From: Candidatus Saccharimonadota bacterium
GTDB lineage: Bacteria; Patescibacteriota; Saccharimonadia; Saccharimonadales; Saccharimonadaceae
Reading direction: 5' to 3'
NCBI GenBank assembly: GCA_017404515.1
Contig: JAFRCG010000022.1
Coordinates: 1 to 37,306, forward strand
Length of the DNA stretch: 37,306 nt
The notes beneath the pieces were generated by a model. It did no database searches. It worked only from the letters and a program-made list of their open reading frames with translations, and was not told the DNA's origin. The position numbers were made by a program, and so were the translations under genes. Below are positions 23,939 to 30,313 of this stretch, one piece after another (the first letter of the stretch is position 1; each line of letters begins with the position of its first letter).

Positions 23939-23944
23939 ATTATA
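23939..23944 (-). promoter_or_regulatory. Extended -10 of tpiA
   Basis: The minus strand reads TGTGCTATAAT, exactly 6 nt before the ATG at 23932, predicting a leaderless mRNA. Confidence 0.7.
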
Positions 23945-23981
23945 GCACAAGCCTAGCAAAACCAACAGGAAAAAAGCCCTC

Positions 23982-24010
23982 TTTACATTTTATGCTTTTT
24001 ATGTTAAAAT
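23982..24010 (+). promoter_or_regulatory. Promoter of the 24091 gene
   Basis: TTTACA, 17-bp spacer, TAAAAT. The predicted start near 24017 gives a leader of about 74 nt. Confidence 0.6.
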
Positions 24011-24019
24011 TTACACCAG

Positions 24020-24047
24020 TAAGCGTTGGAGTTGTGCCCAACACTTA
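24020..24047 (+). other. Leader hairpin of the 24091 gene
   Basis: TAAGCGTTGG pairs with CCAACACTTA (10 bp, one mismatch) around an 8-nt loop at the very 5' end of the predicted mRNA. It may stabilise the 5' end or regulate expression. A T-run follows 6 nt later, so an attenuator is possible but weak. Confidence 0.45.
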
Positions 24048-24090
24048 TGTAGGTTTTTCTCTGCAAATACCATGACAAAAAGGAGGGGTG

Positions 24091-24465
24091 ATGTTAATGA
24101 CCAGAGAGAATTTTATCTCAATTTGCCGCGAGCTTATCGCGTGTAACTGCAAGTTGGCCAAGTACTTCGGCGAAGAGTCTCAGGAGGCAGAGTCACTTTA
24201 TCAGGAGAATGACTACTTAAAATATGTCATTTCTGCTCTGGAAAAAGAGGACTTCGTCTTTGACGACACGGAAGAGCCGTGTGCTGGAGGTTTCTTCTTG
24301 GATGACGGCGATTTTGACGACGATTTTGATGAAGACTACGATGATAGTGAATACTATCTCGGCAAAGAAGAACATCATCACGGCCACCCGCTGGTGGCTT
24401 ACTGCTCTTGTGATTGTTTATCACCTTATAGTGATGACGCAGGCGCAGTCGAAATTATTGCCTAA
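24091..24465 (+). CDS. Small acidic protein, unknown
   Basis: Protein of about 124 residues, not recognised. The N-terminal helical part (about 1-50; NFISICRELIACN, EESQEAESLYQEN) is followed by a strongly acidic Asp/Glu/Tyr stretch (about 70-92) and a His/Cys-bearing end (EEHHHGHPLV, CSCDC). The histidines and cysteines might bind metal (inference). The ribosome site AAGGAGG is strong. GTG 24088, ATG 24091 and ATG 24097 are all possible starts. 24091 is my choice, and 24097 is nearly as good. Confidence 0.6.
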   Translation: MLMTRENFISICRELIACNCKLAKYFGEESQEAESLYQENDYLKYVISALEKEDFVFDDTEEPCAGGFFLDDGDFDDDFDEDYDDSEYYLGKEEHHHGHPLVAYCSCDCLSPYSDDAGAVEIIA

Positions 24466-24504
24466 AAGGCAAATCTTTTACGATGGCACAATGCACTTTG
24501 GAAG

Positions 24505-24528
24505 GCACCGCAAACGCGGTGCTTTTCT
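24505..24528 (+). terminator. Intrinsic terminator of the 24091 gene
   Basis: GCACCGC, AAAC, GCGGTGC, then TTTTCT. It lies about 40 nt after the stop codon. Confidence 0.9.
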
Positions 24529-24529
24529 C

Positions 24530-24558
24530 TTGACATCCCCTCAAAACATGGGTAGAAT
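24530..24558 (+). promoter_or_regulatory. Promoter of the HAD phosphatase gene
   Basis: TTGACA, 17-bp spacer, TAGAAT, directly after the terminator. The ATG at 24584 has a GGAG site at 24573-24576. Confidence 0.65.
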
Positions 24559-24583
24559 CGGAATAAATAAGTGGAGCGAAAAT

Positions 24584-25432
24584 ATGAAAAAAACAGTTTT
24601 AGCATTTGATATCGACCAAACCCTTAATATTGCCAAGACCCCAATCACCGAAGAAATCGCCGATCTTTTGATCGCCTGTCTAGACCATTACGAAATCTGT
24701 CCTATCTCTGGGCAGAAATTTGACCAATTCCTCATCCAGATTGTCAATCCTATGCTAGAGCGCGGCGTCAAGCCTACTCAGTTGGAGCATTTGCACCTCT
24801 TTGTCGCTCAGGGGACGCAATATTATCGCTACAATAATACCACCACCAAAAAATACGGTGGCGGCCCAATTTCTATAGAGGTATCTAAGGATCACCCTTT
24901 TGCCAAATATGATGAATCCAAATGGGAACAGGTTTACAGCTTCCCGCTAACAGATGAACAGGTCAAAAACATCACTTTTGCCATTGAAACTGCCGCCAAA
25001 GAGCTTGGCTTCTGGGAAGAGGACAAATTGCAAAAAGGAGACGAAATCATTGAAAACCGTCTCTCTCAGGTGACCTTTTCCGCTCTTGGCCAGAAAGCTG
25101 GCACTGAGGAGAAATACGCCTGGGATCCAGATTGCAAGAAACGCAATCAGATTGTCAAGCGTGCCAAAGAACTCGCCCCAGAGTTTGATTACGAAGTAGG
25201 TGGTACCACCTCTATTAACGCTATCACCCCAGGTATGAACAAGCAGTTTGGCATGAACAAGCTGCTAAAAGAGCTAGGCGTCAAAAAATCCGATATTCTC
25301 TATTTTGGCGATATGACGCAGCCTGGTGGCAACGATTACCCGGTAGTACAGATGGGTATAGATACCATCACCGTCAGAAGCCACGAAGACACTGCCTTTG
25401 CCTTGCGTGGGATTTTGGGCGTCTCTGACTAG
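24584..25432 (+). CDS. HAD-superfamily hydrolase (phosphomannomutase/Cof-like)
   Basis: Protein of 282 residues. Motif I is FDIDQTLN (Asp nucleophile about 9, DxDxT form). A cap region fills about 85-200. A lysine-containing segment GMNKQFGMNKLL precedes motif IV, FGDMTQPGGNDYPV (about 246-259, GDxxxxGGND). This organisation fits the type IIB HAD group that includes eukaryotic-type phosphomannomutase and Cof phosphatases. The substrate is unknown and probably a sugar phosphate. The frame is open far upstream through the previous gene and its terminator, but promoter, GGAG site and homology all place the start at 24584. Confidence 0.85.
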   Translation: MKKTVLAFDIDQTLNIAKTPITEEIADLLIACLDHYEICPISGQKFDQFLIQIVNPMLERGVKPTQLEHLHLFVAQGTQYYRYNNTTTKKYGGGPISIEVSKDHPFAKYDESKWEQVYSFPLTDEQVKNITFAIETAAKELGFWEEDKLQKGDEIIENRLSQVTFSALGQKAGTEEKYAWDPDCKKRNQIVKRAKELAPEFDYEVGGTTSINAITPGMNKQFGMNKLLKELGVKKSDILYFGDMTQPGGNDYPVVQMGIDTITVRSHEDTAFALRGILGVSD

Positions 25433-25462
25433 CCCCAGATAGGATTTAGCCCCAAAACCATG

Positions 25463-25492
25463 AAAAAGCCCCGGGATTTATCCCAGGGCTTT
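25463..25492 (-). terminator. Intrinsic terminator of the 25849 gene
   Basis: On the minus strand, a 12-bp stem (one mismatch) with loop TAAA is followed by five T, immediately after the stop at 25496. Confidence 0.88.
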
Positions 25493-25495
25493 AGG

Positions 25496-25849
25496 TTAGA
25501 GGTTAAATATTTTTGGCATCTGAGGCCTTTTGGCCTTTCTTTTTATCTCGTCGTCCAGTCGCCGCTGTATGTCAGGCCTGTAAATCACCTGACCCTGCGT
25601 ATTATAGAAGAAGTAGTTTCCCCTGTGACTCAGGGTTATAACTGGGTTTTTGTGGGTTTCTACCCACTCTTCTACTTCTGCTTCTGTCGGGCGATGTCCG
25701 GCGTTCTCCATGATAGCCTCAGCCTCTTTGTGGCTCTTGGCTGTCACTGCTATTGATAACGCCACAGATAGAAACAACATCCCCACAAATAGAAGGATGA
25801 TAAATTTTACATCCTTTGAATAGCTGCATTGTTCGTAATTTTCTGTCAT
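25496..25849 (-). CDS. Small membrane protein, unknown
   Basis: Protein of 117 residues, not recognised. One membrane helix (about 16-36; FIILLFVGMLFLSVALSIAV) is followed by a charged domain with HRPTEAEVEEWVETH and a short beta-like segment (GNYFFYNTQGQVIYRPDI), then a basic end. The ribosome site reads AGGGGGTG. It has its own consensus promoter, a leader of about 60 nt and a terminator. The promoter belongs to the same near-identical set as 17553-17581 and 18829-18857, so co-regulation with those genes is inferred. Confidence 0.65.
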   Translation of the reverse strand: MTENYEQCSYSKDVKFIILLFVGMLFLSVALSIAVTAKSHKEAEAIMENAGHRPTEAEVEEWVETHKNPVITLSHRGNYFFYNTQGQVIYRPDIQRRLDDEIKRKAKRPQMPKIFNL

Positions 25850-25919
25850 TTTTTCACCCCCTATGAAAAATATGATGTGATGTCTTTTAAGTTACATAGA
25901 CCTCTAAACCTATCTTTTG

Positions 25920-25948
25920 ATTATATCACACTTGCAATATAAAGTCAA
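25920..25948 (-). promoter_or_regulatory. Consensus promoter of the 25849 gene
   Basis: Minus strand: TTGACT, 17-bp spacer ending in GTGTGA, TATAAT. It differs from the element at 17553-17581 at 6 of 29 positions. Confidence 0.75.
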
Positions 25949-25999
25949 TGCTTATTTTACTCTTGGCTTAGAGCAGCCTAAAAAACGCCAAATTCATGC

Positions 26000-26005
26000 T
26001 ATAAT
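26000..26005 (+). promoter_or_regulatory. Extended -10 of tyrS
   Basis: CATGCTATAAT, exactly 6 nt before the ATG at 26012; leaderless mRNA predicted. Confidence 0.7.
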
Positions 26006-26011
26006 ATCCCT

Positions 26012-27307
26012 ATGATGAAATTATCAGAGGAATTAGTGTGGCGCGGATTTCAGGCCGAGACCACCATCAAAGATATTAGTTTTCTAGATGAGTCTACTCA
26101 CAAGTTTTACCTTGGTGCAGATCCATCAGCTGATTCTCTAACTATTGGCAACCTGGCTGCTCTGATGATGTGCGCCTGTTTTGCCAGGCACGGATACACT
26201 CCGTATCTGTTGGCTGGCGGCGCTACTGGCCAAATCGGCGATCCTAAAGATACCGGAGAGCGCGAACTGAAGCCTATAGCAGAGGTAGAGCACAACAAGC
26301 AGTGTATCGCGGCTCAGATGAAAAATGTCCTAAAAAACGCCGTTAAAATAGCCCAAGAAGACCCAAATTCCGGTAGCTCTACAGATATAGACAATATAGA
26401 AATGCTAGACAATTTAGACTGGTTCAAAGACATCAAATACCTAGATTTTCTCCGTACCATTGGCAAATCTTTCTCCATGACACAGCTAATGGATCGCAAA
26501 TTTATCCAATCCAGGATGGGCGAGGGCGGCTCTGGCATCTCTTATGCAGAGTTTTCCTACACCCTAATACAGGGTTACGATTTTTGGCATCTCTACAAAG
26601 AATATGGCATTGATTTGCAACTCTGTGGCGCAGACCAGTATGGCAATGCTTCCACCGGTATTTCTCTGATACGCAAGCTAGAAAATGGCGAAGCTCATGT
26701 TTGGTCCACACCTCTAGTTATCGACCCTGCCTCTGGTCGCAAATTTGGCAAGAGTGAGGGTAATGCTGTTTGGCTGGCCAGCACCCCTGTAGAATACGAT
26801 GGCCACATTTCAGAAAACTACACCCCAGTATTTGATTTTTACCAGTTTTGGCTAAATCAGCCAGACGACTCCGTAGAGTATCTCATGAAAATCTACACCG
26901 TCTATAGCAAAGACGAAGTAGAAGACATCTTGAGAAAACACGCCGAGCATCCAGAGGAGCATATCGCTCAAAAAGCCTTGGCTAGAGGCGTAACAGAGAT
27001 AATTCATGGCAGGGAGGCCACCGAGGCGGTAATTGATTTGTCAGAAAAGCTGTTCGCAAAAGACGCTTCTTTCTCTGACGAAGACATCAGAAAAGCCGCT
27101 CTCATTCTCCCAGTCAAGCCTCTAGGCGCCAATTTGACGGACGATTTGGTTACTACCGGGCTTTGCTCTAGCAAATCAGAGGCCAGACAGATGATCACCG
27201 CTGGGGCCATCTCTGTTAACGGTCAGAAATTCACTGACCCTACCACTGTTCTTAGTGCCCCAGCCATTTTAAAGCGTGGCAAAAACAAGTTTGCTGTAGT
27301 AGAATAA
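26012..27307 (+). CDS. tyrS: Tyrosyl-tRNA synthetase
   Basis: Protein of 431 residues, normal for bacterial TyrRS. It attaches tyrosine to tRNA-Tyr. Seen: the class I signature region GADPSADSLTIGNL (about 35-48), YTLIQGYDFWHLY and LCGADQYGNASTG (tyrosine pocket), the KMSKS equivalent KFGKS (244-248), and a C-terminal S4-type RNA-binding domain (about 370-431; GLCSSKSEARQMITAGAISVNG). The usual HIGH tetrapeptide reads TIGN (44-47). Two ATG codons are adjacent (26012 and 26015). The first lies 6 nt after TATAAT. Confidence 0.95.
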   Translation: MMKLSEELVWRGFQAETTIKDISFLDESTHKFYLGADPSADSLTIGNLAALMMCACFARHGYTPYLLAGGATGQIGDPKDTGERELKPIAEVEHNKQCIAAQMKNVLKNAVKIAQEDPNSGSSTDIDNIEMLDNLDWFKDIKYLDFLRTIGKSFSMTQLMDRKFIQSRMGEGGSGISYAEFSYTLIQGYDFWHLYKEYGIDLQLCGADQYGNASTGISLIRKLENGEAHVWSTPLVIDPASGRKFGKSEGNAVWLASTPVEYDGHISENYTPVFDFYQFWLNQPDDSVEYLMKIYTVYSKDEVEDILRKHAEHPEEHIAQKALARGVTEIIHGREATEAVIDLSEKLFAKDASFSDEDIRKAALILPVKPLGANLTDDLVTTGLCSSKSEARQMITAGAISVNGQKFTDPTTVLSAPAILKRGKNKFAVVE

Positions 27308-27340
27308 AATTAAAGCTTTTTTCATTTAATTTTTATATGC

Positions 27341-27346
27341 TATAAT
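27341..27346 (+). promoter_or_regulatory. Extended -10 of the PBP gene
   Basis: TATGCTATAAT, 12 nt before the ATG at 27359, giving a leader of about 5 nt. Confidence 0.6.
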
Positions 27347-27358
27347 AGAGAGAAGTTT

Positions 27359-30055
27359 ATGCATTTACCAAAAAAGAGCAAAAAATCCGATAAATCTATC
27401 AAAACCGCCAAGGCTCCAAAGCGTAGTCTTTTGAAGCGCTCCAGAAACAAGAGCATGGATACTTATTCTAGCTTGGTGTATCGTAGCAAGGTCAAAAAAG
27501 ACAAGCAAGCCAGAAAAAGAGCCGAAGATTTGGCTTCTCTGCCAAAGCAGCCAGTCAAGCGCTTTTTCATGCATTTTCACCCTAAGAGGGTATTTCACTA
27601 CTGGTTCTCCAAGCGTGGTCTCAAGACTTTTCTCAAGATTGTCGCTGCCACTGCACTAGTTATTATTATTGCCATTGGTGGCCTCTTCCTCTATTACAAG
27701 AAAGATTTAGACGCCATTCAGCTAGACGAGCTCAAAGTTTCAGAGACTATCAATACTTATCTAGACAGAAATGGAGAAGTCCTCTGGGAAGATAAGGGTG
27801 ATGGTGATTACCGCCTAGTAGTAGATGGTAACGAAATCTCCACTTATATGCGCCAAGCCACCGTGGCTATTGAGGACCGCAACTTTTACAATCACAACGG
27901 TGTAGATTTCTGGTCACTAATCAGGGCAGCATTTTCTACTCTTACTGGCAAGAGTGTCCAGGGTGGTTCTACACTCACTCAGCAGCTTATCAAGCAGGTT
28001 TATTTCTCTGACGAGGCTAAAGACCGCGGTCTTTCTGGCATCCCACGCAAGATCAAGGAAGCTATCTTGGCTCTAGAAGTAGAGAAGATGTACGATAAAG
28101 AGCAAATTATTACCATGTACCTCAACGAGTCGCCTTATGGTGGCCGTAGAAACGGTGTAGAGTCTGGCGCACAGACCTACTTTGGCAAGAGCGCCAAAGA
28201 TCTCAATCTAGCAGAATCTGCACTCCTTGCCGCCATCCCAAACAACCCAGCAGTGCTCAATCCATATAACGAATACGGTCACGAAGCCTTAATTTGGCGT
28301 CAGCAATACACCTTGGATGTTATGGCCGAGCTAGGCTATATCACCCAGGAAGAGGCTGATGAGGCCAAAAAAGTCAACATTCTAGATACTATCAAGCCAG
28401 AGACTAATCAGTACGACAATATCAAGGCTCCACACTTTGTTTTGGAAGTCAAAGATATGCTAGAAGACAAATACGGTGTCAAGACTATGCGTGCTGGTGG
28501 CTTCACCATCAAGACCACCTTAGATTATCGCGCTCAGCAAATGGCCGAGCAAGCCGTAGCCAATGGTGCTGCCCTGATGTACGCCAATGGTAGCGACAAT
28601 ATCGCGCTGGCATCTGTAGATGTAGAGACCGCCCAGGTCATTGCTATGGTTGGTTCGGCAGACTGGAAGATTGCTGGCTATGGCGAAGTCAACGCCGCCA
28701 CTTCTCAGCTAGAGCCGGGTTCCTCTATCAAGCCGATTGTTGACTATGGCCCACTATTTATGCAGCGTGCAGGTGTTAATTACGGCCCGGGTAGCATTCT
28801 GAAAGACGAAAACATCGATTCTATCTATTGTGCTGGCTACACCGGTACTTGTGCACTTAGAAATTACACTGGCACTTGGTATGGTAATGTTACTATCCGC
28901 CGGGCCCTAGCAGGCTCCCTTAACATCCCAGCCGTCAAAGCTCTATATATTAGCGGCGTAGAAAACGGCATAGATATTGCCCAAAAATTAGGTGACAAAT
29001 CTTACTGTGCATCCGATAGCTTCTCTGGTGGCTTGTCCGTAGCCATTGGTTCTGGTTGTACTGTCACTCCAGTAGAACACGCCAATGCCTATGCCTCCAT
29101 TGCTCGTGGCGGCGTATACAAAGAACTATCCTATATCCTAGAGCTCAAAAATTCCACTGGTGATGTCATAGAAAGCTGGTCCGATAATTCCGGAGAACGC
29201 GTCTATGATGATCAAGTAGCTTATATGCTCTCCAGTATTCTCTCTGATGCTAGTGCTCGTTCCATCACCTTTGGCTCACAAGGTTCATCCTTTGGCTTTG
29301 TAGTTCCGAATGTTTGGACCGCTACCAAGACTGGTACTTCTACTACTTCCAACGCTTCTGTAGCTAAGGATTCCTGGATGGTGGATTATTCACCAGTTAT
29401 TGCTACGGCTGTATGGAATGGCAATCACGATGGTTCTGGCCTTCGCGATAGCTCCAATACGGTAGTTCGCAGAGTAATTGCCGACTATGTTGAGCCAGTG
29501 CATACGCAGCTTTACGCTAGTGAAGGCAAATGGACTGCCAACCAATCCATCCCACAGCCAGCTGGTATCCAGAGGCTGACAGTCAACGGTCAGACCGATA
29601 TTTGGCCTAGCTGGTACAATTCCAAGACCTCAGGTGTTTCCACAGAAACTTTAGTCTTTAACAAATATACTCACAGCCTAGCTTCAGATTGTACTCCAGA
29701 ATCACAAAAGATTTCCATAGAGGTCACCAAGACCATTGATCCACTCACTAATAAAGCTGTCTATAGCGTACCAGATCCATACAACAAAGACGCTAAGGAT
29801 GATTGTTCCTACAAAGGCCCAAGTGTTAGTGTTTACAAATCTTCAGACAAAGACGGTTCAGTAATACGGGCGGTAGTAACTAAAGGTACCGCCGCGCTAT
29901 CCACCTTCTCCCTGATTGTAGACGGAAAGACTGAGCAGACTGGTAGTATTTCTGGTACCACCATCACCTTTGATTACGAGCCAACCGGCAAAGAAAAAAC
30001 CATTAAGGTGGTAATCACCGACGCTAATGGTTACGAAGTCTCAGATACACTCTAA
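27359..30055 (+). CDS. Class A penicillin-binding protein (GT51 + transpeptidase)
   Basis: Protein of 898 residues. A very basic cytoplasmic N-terminus (about 1-90) precedes a membrane anchor (91-113). The GT51 glycosyltransferase domain (about 130-320) has EDRNFYNHNGVDF (catalytic Glu about 172), QGGSTLTQQLIKQVYF and a segment of the type LNESPYGGRRNGVESGAQTYF. The transpeptidase domain (about 410-730) has SxxK as SSIK (455-458), SLN (520-522) and KTG (657-659). The C-terminal 150 residues resemble an Ig-like beta domain with two or more cysteines. It polymerises glycan strands and cross-links peptides on the outer face of the membrane. It corresponds to PBP1A/PonA. Confidence 0.95.
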   Translation: MHLPKKSKKSDKSIKTAKAPKRSLLKRSRNKSMDTYSSLVYRSKVKKDKQARKRAEDLASLPKQPVKRFFMHFHPKRVFHYWFSKRGLKTFLKIVAATALVIIIAIGGLFLYYKKDLDAIQLDELKVSETINTYLDRNGEVLWEDKGDGDYRLVVDGNEISTYMRQATVAIEDRNFYNHNGVDFWSLIRAAFSTLTGKSVQGGSTLTQQLIKQVYFSDEAKDRGLSGIPRKIKEAILALEVEKMYDKEQIITMYLNESPYGGRRNGVESGAQTYFGKSAKDLNLAESALLAAIPNNPAVLNPYNEYGHEALIWRQQYTLDVMAELGYITQEEADEAKKVNILDTIKPETNQYDNIKAPHFVLEVKDMLEDKYGVKTMRAGGFTIKTTLDYRAQQMAEQAVANGAALMYANGSDNIALASVDVETAQVIAMVGSADWKIAGYGEVNAATSQLEPGSSIKPIVDYGPLFMQRAGVNYGPGSILKDENIDSIYCAGYTGTCALRNYTGTWYGNVTIRRALAGSLNIPAVKALYISGVENGIDIAQKLGDKSYCASDSFSGGLSVAIGSGCTVTPVEHANAYASIARGGVYKELSYILELKNSTGDVIESWSDNSGERVYDDQVAYMLSSILSDASARSITFGSQGSSFGFVVPNVWTATKTGTSTTSNASVAKDSWMVDYSPVIATAVWNGNHDGSGLRDSSNTVVRRVIADYVEPVHTQLYASEGKWTANQSIPQPAGIQRLTVNGQTDIWPSWYNSKTSGVSTETLVFNKYTHSLASDCTPESQKISIEVTKTIDPLTNKAVYSVPDPYNKDAKDDCSYKGPSVSVYKSSDKDGSVIRAVVTKGTAALSTFSLIVDGKTEQTGSISGTTITFDYEPTGKEKTIKVVITDANGYEVSDTL

Positions 30056-30057
30056 AT

Positions 30058-30133
30058 TGGCACGCCCGATAGGAGTCGAACCTACGACACCCAGCTCCGG
30101 AAGCTGGTGCTCTATCCACTGAGCTACGGGCGC
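30058..30133 (-). tRNA. tRNA-Arg (anticodon CCG)
   Basis: On the minus strand: acceptor GCGCCCG/CGGGCGT (first pair G-T), D arm GCTC/GAGC, anticodon stem CCAGC/GCTGG with loop TTCCGGA, T arm with TTCGACT, discriminator G and encoded CCA. It converges with the PBP gene, 2 nt from its stop codon. Confidence 0.93.
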
Positions 30134-30189
30134 ACACGAATATAATATACCAGTTTTTTGGCATAAATACCAGAATGTAATAAAAACTC

Positions 30190-30218
30190 TTGACAAAAGC
30201 ATAAGCTTGATGTACTAT
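30190..30218 (+). promoter_or_regulatory. Promoter of the InlB-repeat protein gene
   Basis: TTGACA, 17-bp spacer, TACTAT. The leader is about 90 nt. Confidence 0.6.
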
Positions 30219-30264
30219 CAGGGTATAAAGGTTAAAATAAAGAGTTAAAACAAAAGGGAATTAA

Positions 30265-30290
30265 ACATACATGTTGTTGAGCATGTATGT
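30265..30290 (+). other. Leader hairpin near the start of the InlB-repeat gene
   Basis: ACATACATG, 8-nt loop, CATGTATGT: a perfect 9-bp stem. It contains the alternative start ATG 30287 and the ATG 30271 of a short out-of-frame reading frame (40 codons, stopping inside the main gene). It may limit initiation upstream of 30314. Confidence 0.5.
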
Positions 30291-30313
30291 CGGTTCTCGG
30301 CGGGAAACAAACA

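Noticed and set aside
24224-24583. N-terminal extension of the HAD phosphatase
   Set aside because: The open frame runs through the preceding gene, its terminator and the HAD promoter. The DxDxT motif begins right after the ATG at 24584.
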